Position numbers and translations under genes: made by a program
Shown: positions 42,842-50,297 of the stretch, one piece after another
How positions within the stretch are numbered: the stretch's first letter is position 1
Layout: each line of letters opens with the position of its first letter
Source of the DNA: Firmicutes bacterium UBA4981
GTDB taxonomy: Bacteria; Bacillota; SHA-98; UBA4971
Direction of reading: 5' to 3'
NCBI GenBank assembly: GCA_002398515.1
Contig: DGZL01000166.1
Coordinates: 12,885-68,340, forward strand
Length of the DNA: 55,456 nucleotides
Notes under the pieces: model-generated
What the model was told of the DNA's origin: nothing
The model's input: the letters and a program-made list of their open reading frames with translations, nothing else
The model's database searches: none

Positions 42842-43693
42842 TCACTTGATAGCTCCCTGCATTATTCCGCTTATTATATGCTTTTGCATCAAAATGAAGA
42901 AAACAATCACAGGGATAATAGTTAATAACAAACCAGCCATTAATAAGCCATAATCTGCAGTGTAAGTGCCATGAAAATAAAAAGTTGATAAAGGCAAGGT
43001 TCTATTTGCCTTAGAAATCAGGACCAAAGAAGGGAGAAGAAAATCATTCCAGATCCAAAGTACATTTAGGATTATAAGAGTTAATGTAGTCGGCCTTAAG
43101 AGAGGAAATACTATATTGAAGAAGGTCTGTACCCTTGTGCACCCATCTATCATGGCGGCTTCTTCTAATTCCATTGGAATACTCTTAATAAATCCATGAT
43201 AGACAAAGACGGAAAGGGAAGAACCAAAACCCATATACATATAAATCAAAATCCATTTATTGTCTAGCAACTTCAAATTTGCCCCATAAATTCGTACTAA
43301 CGGAATCATGATTGACTGAAACGGAATGAGCATAGAGGTTACCATCATGAAAAACAAGAACCTATTAATTTTCCATTTAAACCTGACAAAAAAGTAAGCT
43401 GTCATCGAAGAAAATAAGGCAATGATTAATACGCTAATAGAGGTAATAATTAACGAATTAATGAAGGCATCCAAATAATTCATTTGTCTAAATGCATTAA
43501 CAAAGTTGGACACATTCGTTTTACTAATAAATCCTAGAGGATTGGAGATGATTTCTGTTCTGTTTTTGAATGAGTTTATGATCACCAGATAGAAAGGGCA
43601 TAAGTATATAAGTAACAATATGCATAAAAAGCCGTACTTAAAATAGCCAAGAATACTCTTGTCTCTTGCTTTTGCTTTTCCGTATTTCATCAC
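42842..43693 (-). CDS. ABC sugar transporter permease, MsmG/MalG type
   Basis: 283 residues with six membrane segments; opening helix FLCILLLIYLCPFYLVIINSFKNRTEI is typical of the MalG branch, and the EAA loop reads MELEEAAMIDGCTRVQTFFNIVFPLLRP. Forms the channel with the next protein. Its ATG overlaps the stop of the upstream permease by four bases. Downstream lies the IS21 scar, which separates it from the GH32 gene. Confidence 0.93.
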   Translation of the reverse strand: MMKYGKAKARDKSILGYFKYGFLCILLLIYLCPFYLVIINSFKNRTEIISNPLGFISKTNVSNFVNAFRQMNYLDAFINSLIITSISVLIIALFSSMTAYFFVRFKWKINRFLFFMMVTSMLIPFQSIMIPLVRIYGANLKLLDNKWILIYMYMGFGSSLSVFVYHGFIKSIPMELEEAAMIDGCTRVQTFFNIVFPLLRPTTLTLIILNVLWIWNDFLLPSLVLISKANRTLPLSTFYFHGTYTADYGLLMAGLLLTIIPVIVFFILMQKHIISGIMQGAIK

Positions 43694-44574
43694 ATCTCCA
43701 CCTCCAACTTCTTACTAAAGTAAACCTGCGTAAGAGTTATCGCAGCTACCATTACAAAGAGGATAAATGCTTGAGATTGTCCTATTCCATATTCTTGAGC
43801 CAAGAATGCTTTTTTATAGACATGCATGGATATTAGCTCAGTACTTCTAAAGGGGCCTCCATTAGTAAGAGCCAAGTTAACATCATAAACCATGAAACCT
43901 CTCTGCAACGTCAAAAACATAGATACAACAAACGATGGTGCCATGAGTGGAAGAATAATTCTTATTATCCTTTGTCCGTCATTGGCACCATCTATGAGGG
44001 CAGCCTCTATTACTTCTTTGGGCATATTTACCAAACCTGCAATATGTATTAGCATCATATACCCTGAATACTGCCAAACGCTGACAATAACTAATGTCCA
44101 TAATGCTTTTTGTGGATTTGCTAGCCATGAATAAGAAAACAGTTCCAAGTTCAAACTCTTACCTAGAAAAACCAGAGCGCGCGAAAAAACAAAATGCCAG
44201 ATGAGCCCTAAGATTATCCCACCAATAAGATTAGGAACAAAAAAACCTGCTCGCAGAACTTTTTCCCCTTTAATACCACTAGTCAGTAAATAGGCTAGGG
44301 CAAAAGCAACAAGATTAACAAAAACGACGGTATACAAGACATATCTGACTGTAAGCAAAAATGAATTCCAAAAGAACTGATCTTGAAAGACCGTTAAGTA
44401 GTTGCTAAAACCAATAAAACGGTAGGCTGATGCTATTCCATCCCAGTTGGTCAAGGATAAATAAATACCAAAGATAAAAGGAAAAATAACAACAGATAAG
44501 AAGACAAAAGTAGTCGGTCCAGCAAAGATTAAGAATGTTCTTAATTTCTTAAGAAAGCTCTTTGCCGTATCCAT
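43690..44574 (-). CDS. ABC sugar transporter permease, MsmF/MalF type
   Basis: 294 residues with six membrane segments and the EAA loop PKEVIEAALIDGANDGQRIIRIILPLMAP; start ATG at 44574 behind GAGGAG. It is the MalF-branch partner. As in the first operon, no ATPase gene accompanies the transporter, so both probably share one encoded elsewhere. Confidence 0.93.
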   Translation of the reverse strand: MDTAKSFLKKLRTFLIFAGPTTFVFLSVVIFPFIFGIYLSLTNWDGIASAYRFIGFSNYLTVFQDQFFWNSFLLTVRYVLYTVVFVNLVAFALAYLLTSGIKGEKVLRAGFFVPNLIGGIILGLIWHFVFSRALVFLGKSLNLELFSYSWLANPQKALWTLVIVSVWQYSGYMMLIHIAGLVNMPKEVIEAALIDGANDGQRIIRIILPLMAPSFVVSMFLTLQRGFMVYDVNLALTNGGPFRSTELISMHVYKKAFLAQEYGIGQSQAFILFVMVAAITLTQVYFSKKLEVEM

Positions 44575-44651
44575 CTCTCTTAACTCCTCATATCATACTT
44601 CCGGCAGACGCTCGTTATCATAAGATTCTATTTGGAATCCAATAATTTATC

Positions 44652-44692
44652 AGGCATTAAATAACGGGCATGATGCCCGTTATTTAATGCCT
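44652..44692 (-). promoter_or_regulatory. Perfect 18-19-bp hairpin between binding protein and permease genes
   Basis: AGGCATTAAATAACGGGC (44652-44669) and its exact reverse complement (44675-44692) surround ATGAT; the A and T of the loop can pair too. No T run follows on the transcribed strand. It occupies the same operon position as the hairpin at 901-937 but has an unrelated sequence. Confidence 0.75.
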
Positions 44693-44705
44693 TTAGTCTA
44701 AAGTT

Positions 44706-45992
44706 TTACTGCAAATTACTCCAATATGCTTCAATTTCATCAGCTAGTCCATTTCTGTCAATAGCGCCAGCTAAATATTTCTGCATCGAAGCTCCTACTA
44801 CAGACCAGTGATCTGCTGGTAATTGAGTCATGAACTCTAGAGTTTTACCATTCATAACATATTCCAATATTGATTTAGCCAGGGGATCTTTAGGTTCTAC
44901 TGTAACGTTTTTGAAGGCTGGAATGACATTGGCTTGATTTACAACATATTCTTGACCTTTCTCATCATATACCAACCAGTTCAAGAAGTTCCTTGCCTCT
45001 TTCTGCTGTGCTTCAGTGCTCTGTTCTGCATCAACAATGAAATACTTGGTTACTCCTACCGGAATCTGAGAGTTGCCATAATCATCGGGGTTATTGCTGA
45101 TCGGAACCGGCAAGAAACCATATTGGCCATTAGCAGTATCAAACTCATTTATGTTTGGCCATGCCCAGTTACCCATAAACCAAATACCAACTTTACCTTC
45201 ACCTAATAGTTCTGGTCCCCTGTCATATGTTCCAGATAATGGATCGTTTTTGTCAACATTATATTTCTTCATTGTATCAAAGGTGTCCATTAAACCAATG
45301 AATTGTCTGTTTGCTGCTAGATTAGCTTTGCCGTCTCTAAGTTTTGAGAAAAACTCATCAATACCAGAAGAATTGGCGGACTGGGTTGTATAAGACACAG
45401 CCAAGAAATGTGCACCTAAAGACCAATCCATAGGTGAAATAACTAAAGCTCCTGTACCTGAGGATTCGATTTTTCTGAACAATGCTTCCAAGTCAGCGGT
45501 GGTCTTAATTGACATAGGATCAAACTTGCCACCCACCGCTTTGTCCACTACTTGTTTGTTGTAGATAAAACCATATGCTTCGACCGTAAAGGGAAACCCG
45601 ATTACTCTGCCATTAGGTAAGGTTGACCTGTCCAAACTTCTCTCAATTGCATCTCTTACCCATTGTTCTGCAGTAAGGTCTAAAGCTTTATCTTGGAATC
45701 TCACTACATCTGCAGGATCCAGCATAGCGATGGTAGGCGCATTACCTGCAGAATACATAGCCATAGTCCTCTCAAAAGGCGATTGCCCAACCGGACAAGG
45801 TACGATCTCTACTTTTACTCCAGAAGTTGCCCTGTTATAGTGCTCTGCAATCTCCTCCAATTGAGTTTGAATCTCACCTTTAGAATTAAGTACGGTTACA
45901 TGGACAGTTGTTTGAGCAAACCCCAGAGCGGATGAAAGAGAAAACATAAGCATTAAACAGAGTGCTAACGTTAGGAGTCTCGCTTTCTTCAT
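44706..45992 (-). CDS. ABC sugar transporter substrate-binding protein
   Basis: 428 residues, family 1 solute-binding protein. Signal peptide MKKARLLTLALCLMLMFSLS followed by an A-x-A-like site (GFAQT). There is no lipobox: the only early Cys (C12, in LALC) is in the hydrophobic core and not at a processing site. Domain marks: MYSAGNAPTIAMLDPADVVRF, GRVIGFPFTVEAYGFIYNKQVVDKA, EGKVGIWFMGNWAW. It should bind sucrose or a fructo-oligosaccharide, judged from the GH32 enzyme in the same operon. First gene of the operon; GAGGAGG ribosome site. Confidence 0.93.
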   Translation of the reverse strand: MKKARLLTLALCLMLMFSLSSALGFAQTTVHVTVLNSKGEIQTQLEEIAEHYNRATSGVKVEIVPCPVGQSPFERTMAMYSAGNAPTIAMLDPADVVRFQDKALDLTAEQWVRDAIERSLDRSTLPNGRVIGFPFTVEAYGFIYNKQVVDKAVGGKFDPMSIKTTADLEALFRKIESSGTGALVISPMDWSLGAHFLAVSYTTQSANSSGIDEFFSKLRDGKANLAANRQFIGLMDTFDTMKKYNVDKNDPLSGTYDRGPELLGEGKVGIWFMGNWAWPNINEFDTANGQYGFLPVPISNNPDDYGNSQIPVGVTKYFIVDAEQSTEAQQKEARNFLNWLVYDEKGQEYVVNQANVIPAFKNVTVEPKDPLAKSILEYVMNGKTLEFMTQLPADHWSVVGASMQKYLAGAIDRNGLADEIEAYWSNLQ

Positions 45993-46050
45993 GCTTCTTC
46001 CTCCTCAACTCGTTTTTTTTTGGGGCGGCCGCTTCCCTTGGCCGTTGTTG

Positions 46051-46095
46051 AAACGGTTTATTACCATTATATAACTGCTTTGTAACATATGTCAA
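46051..46095 (-). promoter_or_regulatory. Sigma-A promoter and LacI-type operator candidate of the sucrose operon
   Basis: On the minus strand TTGACA (complement of 46090-46095) and TATAAT (46066-46071) are both perfect consensus, 18 bases apart. Immediately downstream is AAACCGTTT (46051-46059), a small pseudo-palindrome with a central C/G as in LacI-family operators, well placed to block initiation. A long leader (about 50 bases, with an A9 tract) follows before the ribosome site. Confidence 0.75.
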
Positions 46096-46114
46096 CGGCT
46101 TGACATATTATTGT

Positions 46115-46142
46115 CTCATCAAAAAGGTACTCGAAATTGACT
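46115..46142. repeat. Right copy of the 28-bp imperfect direct repeat flanking the sucrose island
   Basis: Agrees at 23 of 28 positions with 39640-39667 in direct orientation. It lies 20 bases outside the -35 box of the sucrose operon promoter. Confidence 0.55.
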
Positions 46143-46272
46143 CGAGTTGGGTAACTGCTGCCTGTGATTTAGTATCATTAGCTGACATATTTGGAAGAGT
46201 TAATATTTGGATGTGGAGCACGTATAGTGAAGGCAAAGAAAGCAGAGCATCTAAGAAAAGGAAGATATCCTT

Positions 46273-46431
46273 ATGGATATGGCCAGAGTATCATCCAAGG
46301 GTCAGGTCACGATTCCGGTGGCGATTCGTAGGAAACTCGGGCTGAAGGAAGGCAATAAGGTTCTCTTGAGAGAGAAAGGCCAGGATGTAGTCTTAATGAA
46401 CTTGAACCGTATTGCTTTTTCTGAGTTCTAA
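46273..46431 (+). pseudogene. AbrB/MazE-type antitoxin interrupted by an in-frame stop
   Basis: 52 codons from ATG 46273 (AAAGGAAG nine bases upstream) encode a swapped-hairpin DNA-binding domain, ARVSSKGQVTIPVAIRRKLG then LKEGNKVLLREKGQDVVL. The frame ends at TAA 46429-46431 in the middle of the usual C-terminal helix, and the same frame continues with KEMAGEAERVGI, which is what intact relatives have there. One change of CAA or AAA to TAA explains it. The partner toxin gene is not recognisable; sequence after about 46480 no longer looks coding. A short product could still bind DNA. Confidence 0.7.
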
Positions 46432-46647
46432 AAGGAAATGGCAGGTGAAGCCGAAAGGGTTGGCATCACTGGCGAACATGTAATCAAACCCGGTAGTGCA
46501 AGGTCGCAATCTCTTCCTACGAGTCATGCGTTCTCCGGTGGTATAGCACTCTGTCCTATTATTCTCGTCCACCTAAGCCTCTTCAAGAGGCTGATTCCCT
46601 GCCACATGTTCATGATTACAGTTCATTAGAGGCGTCCGTAGCCCCTA
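46432..46647. other. Non-coding stretch with antitoxin tail remnant and a hairpin
   Basis: The first about 50 bases continue the antitoxin frame after its stop. AGCCTCTT (46576-46583) and AAGAGGCT (46585-46592) form an 8-bp inverted repeat without a T run. No other gene is seen. Confidence 0.5.
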
Positions 46648-46693
46648 TTGACAAAAGTTTCTTGACGAGGTATATTATACCCCGTAGGGTATA
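46648..46693 (+). promoter_or_regulatory. Sigma-A promoter with overlapping CsoR-type operator
   Basis: TTGACA (46648-46653), 17-base spacer, TATATT (46671-46676). The -10 box is followed at once by TATACCC (46676-46682), CGTA, GGGTATA (46687-46693), the ATACCC-N4-GGGTAT pseudo-palindrome bound by CsoR-family repressors (the Bacillus copper operator has the same form). The csoR-like gene follows about 140 bases downstream, so this is probably an autoregulated promoter. Confidence 0.8.
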
Positions 46694-46833
46694 TTAAGCA
46701 GCGAAGCATGACTCGTGACAATATCTGGAGACCCGCGAACTGTCTTTTGGGTTGCCTATTATGTTTTACCGTGCTGCATAGTGCATAATCCAGCAAAGCA
46801 GGGACATCGCCGCGAGGAGGTGTGTGAGCGAGA

Positions 46834-47190
46834 GTGAAGCAAAGCAAATTATCGACGAAACAGGGAGTCATTGAGCCTGATGCGCCGACATTGACTGACG
46901 ATGCCCAGGATACGCTAATACTAAGTGAAAGCGCAAAAAATGATATTGTGACAAGACTAAGGCGCATAGAAGGTCAGGCCAGGGGAGTCCAAAGAATGGT
47001 TGAAGAGGGACGGCCTTGCGAAGATATTATCATCCAGGTTGCTGCGCTAAAGGCAGCTGTTACTCAAGCAGGTGTCGCCATAGCAGGATCGCACCTAGTT
47101 GAGTGTGTTGCTCATAGTGTCGCCTCCGGGGAAGGGAATTGTCGCGATAAACTAGCAGGTTTCGCAAGACTTTTCAGCAAGCTTGCGTAA
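46834..47190 (+). CDS. CsoR-family metal-sensing repressor
   Basis: 118 residues with an extra, poorly conserved 30-residue N-terminus. The domain runs DIVTRLRRIEGQARGVQRMVEEGRPCEDIIIQVAALKAAV. C62, H87 (SHLVEC) and C91 have the spacing of the copper(I) ligands C36, H61, C65 in Mycobacterium CsoR, which argues for copper rather than persulfide (CstR) sensing. It should bind the site at 46676-46693. GTG 46834, ribosome site GAGGAGG 13 bases before. The gene that follows is thioredoxin, not a copper pump, which is unusual. Confidence 0.85.
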   Translation: MKQSKLSTKQGVIEPDAPTLTDDAQDTLILSESAKNDIVTRLRRIEGQARGVQRMVEEGRPCEDIIIQVAALKAAVTQAGVAIAGSHLVECVAHSVASGEGNCRDKLAGFARLFSKLA

Positions 47191-47260
47191 TTACATCTCA
47201 AAGATATATGAAAAGCTCAAATATGACAAACTCGTAAAGGGAAGAAAGGAAGGATTAGAT

Positions 47261-47587
47261 ATGGCAGGCGAAGTAATTGAGGTCAAGGACGCAACATTTA
47301 AGGACGAGGTTCTAAGCGCTACTGAACCTGTGCTTGTAGATTTCTGGGCCGAGTGGTGCGGACCGTGCCGGATGATGGCTCCGGTAGTAGAGCAGATGGC
47401 ACAGGCGTACTCAGGCAAAATGAAGGTAGCGAAGTTGAATGTGGATGAGAATCCTGAATCAGCTGCTGCGTATGGAGTAATGAGTATACCTACACTTATT
47501 CTCTTCAAAGGCGGAGAAGCTGTGGAGCGATTCGTAGGGTTCAGGCCTAAGCAAGAACTGGCAAGGCTTGTCGACGCCAAGTTATGA
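47261..47587 (+). CDS. trxA: Thioredoxin
   Basis: 108 residues from ATG 47261 behind AAAGGAAGG (47245-47253); a longer frame from 47183 overlaps csoR and lacks a ribosome site. Active site W32-C33-G34-P35-C36 in VDFWAEWCGPCRMMAPV, cis-proline in SIPTLILFKGG. Reduces disulfides in cytoplasmic proteins. It follows the CsoR-type gene by 70 bases and may share its promoter, which would place it under metal or redox control. Confidence 0.95.
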   Translation: MAGEVIEVKDATFKDEVLSATEPVLVDFWAEWCGPCRMMAPVVEQMAQAYSGKMKVAKLNVDENPESAAAYGVMSIPTLILFKGGEAVERFVGFRPKQELARLVDAKL

Positions 47588-48014
47588 GAGGGTAATTGCG
47601 CGGGAATCCAGTTGTCAACCAGCATATGCCGTGCCCCCTGGGAGCGGGTGCACGTAGAGATTGTGGTTCCCAAGGATCGATATTCCTTGGGGTGCTTGCA
47701 AAGGTGGTTCTTAGAGATCGACATTTCTTCCTCCTCGATAGTGAACTGAGCTGCTTGTAGCGACTTATCTCGGGATTGGTTGACTCAACGGGTTAGTTGA
47801 CACATAAGATAAGTTCAAGGCGCCGCATCCAGCGTGTTTACAAGCTGAGTACCGGCGCTTTTTTGATGGCCATATGCCTTTGAATTCTGCTCTGAAGCCG
47901 TTATATGGGGTGATTGCGTTATTGATGTCCGACCGGAGAGAATGAAGACGCGAGTCGGGGAGGAAAGATGATTCCCCTGGCGAAATAAGGCGTAGACACC
48001 ATGTAGGAGGTAAG
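47588..48014 (+). other. Long leader or intergenic region with hairpin, terminator and unidentified structure
   Basis: About 430 bases without a gene. CCCAAGGA (47669-47676) and TCCTTGGG (47684-47691) form a hairpin without a T run. After the terminator at 47820-47864, CCGAC / GTCGG around 47930-47960 and GGGGA / TCCCC shortly after can pair, just before the formimidoyltransferase ribosome site. I compared it mentally with tetrahydrofolate, glycine, guanidine, ZTP and T-box consensus elements and found no match. Confidence 0.45.
47820..47864 (+). terminator. Rho-independent terminator, possible attenuator
   Basis: GCGCCG (47820-47825) pairs with CGGCGC (47853-47858), with an inner CAGC/GCTG stem in the loop, followed by six T (47859-47864). 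It ends the csoR-trx transcript, or attenuates the following operon if transcription starts between 47590 and 47820. Confidence 0.75.
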
Positions 48015-48926
48015 ATGGATCCTATGAAAACCAGAATTGTGGAGTGTGTTCCTAATTTCAGCGAAGGACGAAGACCTGAGGTGGTACAGGAGATTGTCGA
48101 TGCAGTAAGGAGTGTTCCCGGAGTAAGACTTCTGGACCGATCTTCTGACGTAGACCATAATCGGTCCGTCCTGACCTTTGTGGGTGAACCAATGGCGGTA
48201 AAGGATGCAGCATTTAGGGCCATAGCTCGTGCTGCTGAACTTATCGATATGGAGAAGCACCAGGGAGAGCACCCACGTATCGGCTCTACAGATGTAGTTC
48301 CTTTTGTGCCTGTAAGGGGAGTCACAATAGGTGATTGTGTAGATCTGGCACGGGCGTTAGGCAAAGAAGTCGCAGAAAGACTCCACATTCCTGTATACCT
48401 TTATGAAGAAGCGGCTACCTCGGAAGACCGCCGAAATCTCGCTAATATCCGGAGAGGAGAATACGAAGGCCTCAAGAAAGAGATTAGTCTTCCGGAACGA
48501 CATCCTGACTTCGGCGAGCCTGTTATGCATCCTACTGCAGGCGCTATAGTCATAGGAGCCCGCAATTACCTGGTTGCTTACAACATCAATCTCAATACGC
48601 CAGATGTGGCTATTGCAAAGAAGATAGCTCGGCGAGTCAGAGCAAGCAGCGGCGGCTTGATGTATGTGAAAGCTCTCGGCATTATGCTGGAGGACAGGAA
48701 TTTGGCTCAGGTCTCCATGAACCTTACGAATTTCCGGAAGACTCCTATACATGTGGTTTTTAACTTAGTAAAGACAGAGGCTGAGCGTTACGGGGTATCT
48801 ATCGTCGGTAGTGAGGTGATAGGTCTTATACCTATGGATGCTCTCTTGGACGCTGCCCAACATTACCTTCGTCTCGAGGATTTCTCCGGAGAACGGGTGT
48901 TAGAGGCCAAAATATGGGGTGAATAG
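48015..48926 (+). CDS. Glutamate formimidoyltransferase
   Basis: 303 residues from ATG 48015 or 48024 (AGGAGG at 48005-48010), covering both formiminotransferase subdomains: IVECVPNFSEGRRPEVVQEIVDA, then DRSSDVDHNRSVLTFVG, EHPRIGSTDVVPFVPVRG and GAIVIGARNYLVAYNINLNT. It moves the formimino group from formimino-glutamate, a histidine breakdown product, to tetrahydrofolate. The cyclodeaminase that is fused to it in animals is a separate gene two places downstream. Confidence 0.95.
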   Translation: MDPMKTRIVECVPNFSEGRRPEVVQEIVDAVRSVPGVRLLDRSSDVDHNRSVLTFVGEPMAVKDAAFRAIARAAELIDMEKHQGEHPRIGSTDVVPFVPVRGVTIGDCVDLARALGKEVAERLHIPVYLYEEAATSEDRRNLANIRRGEYEGLKKEISLPERHPDFGEPVMHPTAGAIVIGARNYLVAYNINLNTPDVAIAKKIARRVRASSGGLMYVKALGIMLEDRNLAQVSMNLTNFRKTPIHVVFNLVKTEAERYGVSIVGSEVIGLIPMDALLDAAQHYLRLEDFSGERVLEAKIWGE

Positions 48927-48980
48927 AGCCCAATTGAAATATGATGATTGCTCTCCCGGCAATGGAGGTTGATGATATTG

Positions 48981-50297
48981 ATGAACAGAGAGGGTTCGGG
49001 CATTCGTGCCGATCTGCTGGTCGAAAACGCGTCCGAACTTGTTACTCTTGCGGCTGACATACCCGCGAACAATGTCGCCGGGCCGCGCGTCGGCTCTTCC
49101 ATGAGGGACTTAGCGATAATCTCGGGCGGGAGCGTAGCTGCTTTCAACGGATACATCGTAGCTATGGGAAAAACCCATGAGGTCAGGGAAAGAGTTCAGC
49201 TAACGCCAAACGCAGAAGTAATAGACGCTACAGGCATGGTGGTCTTACCGGGATTCGTGGATTCTCACACCCATCTGGTTTTTGCGGGATCCAGAGAACA
49301 AGAGTTCATTCAAAGGGCTGAAGGCAAGACCTATCTTGAGATATTAGGAGGCGGCGGTGGAATCCTCTCTACAGTCAGAGCCACACGCGAGGCCTCTGAA
49401 TCCCATCTTCTGGCCTTGGGCCTTAAGAATCTGGACATTATGATGTGTCACGGAACGACTACTGTGGAGATTAAAAGCGGTTATGGGCTGTCTGTTGACG
49501 ACGAACTCAAAATTCTTCGCGTGATAAGAGATCTGGACAAGGTTCACCCGGTTGATGTGGTCAGCACGTTCATGGGCGCGCATGCCGTACCGACCGAATA
49601 TGCGGGAGATACGGAAGGATATGTAGAGCATGTAATAGATTCCATGCTTCCCGCAGTCAAAGAGGAGAGCCTGGCAGAGTTTTGCGATGTATTTTGCGAA
49701 AAAGGAGTTTTTTCGGTCGGGCAATCAAGACGGATATTAGAGGCAGGACTTGCTTTGGGCCTTCTCCCGAGAATTCACGCAGATGAAATGGCATCCTTGG
49801 GCGGAGCTGAATTGGCAGCGGAAATCGGAGCTGTCTCTGCAGAGCATTTGCTGTACGCTTCAGAAGAAGGCATGCGCAAAATGGCTGAAGCCGGGGTAAT
49901 AGCGACGCTTCTTCCGGCGACTTCGTTCACTCTCGGGCTGAGGCGGTACGCTGATGCCAGGGCTTTTATTTTGGCTGGGTGTCCTGTAGCTCTGGCTACC
50001 GATTTTAACCCGGGTACCAGTCCTACGTTATCTATGCAGTTTGTCATGAATGCAGCTGCCCTCGGTATGAAGCTCCACCCGGCAGAGATTATATGCGCGA
50101 GCACTATCAATGCTGCGTATGGATTGATGCGCGGAAATCTTGTAGGTAGTCTCGAGGTAGGGAAACTTGCGGATATGGTTGTTGTGGACACTGACACATA
50201 CCTAAAAATTCCGTATCAACTAGGCGTTAATATTGTGGACAAAGTAATCAAAAGAGGAAGGCTTGTTGTGAGCGAAGGGAGGCGAATCTCATCGTGA
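48981..50297 (+). CDS. hutI: Imidazolonepropionase
   Basis: 438 residues from ATG 48981; TTG 48978 and ATG 48972 are also possible behind GGAGGT (48964-48969). Amidohydrolase superfamily: metal-binding HTHLVFAGSREQEF, GGGGGILSTVRATREAS, GTTTVEIKSGYGL, RIHADEMASLGGAELAAEIGAVSAEHLL, LATDFNPGTSPT. Opens 4-imidazolone-5-propionate to formimino-glutamate, which the preceding enzyme then uses. hutH and hutU are not in the window. GTGA overlap with the next gene. Confidence 0.95.
   Translation: MNREGSGIRADLLVENASELVTLAADIPANNVAGPRVGSSMRDLAIISGGSVAAFNGYIVAMGKTHEVRERVQLTPNAEVIDATGMVVLPGFVDSHTHLVFAGSREQEFIQRAEGKTYLEILGGGGGILSTVRATREASESHLLALGLKNLDIMMCHGTTTVEIKSGYGLSVDDELKILRVIRDLDKVHPVDVVSTFMGAHAVPTEYAGDTEGYVEHVIDSMLPAVKEESLAEFCDVFCEKGVFSVGQSRRILEAGLALGLLPRIHADEMASLGGAELAAEIGAVSAEHLLYASEEGMRKMAEAGVIATLLPATSFTLGLRRYADARAFILAGCPVALATDFNPGTSPTLSMQFVMNAAALGMKLHPAEIICASTINAAYGLMRGNLVGSLEVGKLADMVVVDTDTYLKIPYQLGVNIVDKVIKRGRLVVSEGRRISS

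Larger units (their letters stand above)
39640..46142. mobile_element. Probable horizontally acquired sucrose-utilisation island
   Basis: The segment is clearly richer in A and T than the genes on either side, is bounded by imperfect direct repeats, carries IS21-family remnants, and holds a self-contained sugar uptake and hydrolysis set under one promoter and its own LacI regulator. The boundaries are inferred from the repeats and the change in base composition; no integrase is present. Confidence 0.5.

Noticed and set aside
42692..42925. 77-codon plus-strand frame across the IS21 scar
   Set aside because: Runs antisense into the permease gene and resembles no protein.
46025..46032. GCGGCCGC next to a run of nine T, suggesting a cloning adaptor
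   Set aside because: It lies within a coherent leader between a full promoter and a ribosome site, so an assembly or vector artefact is unlikely.
47865..48014. T-box, glycine, guanidine or tetrahydrofolate element before the formimidoyltransferase gene
   Set aside because: GGAGAG occurs, but the remaining conserved segments of these classes are absent.
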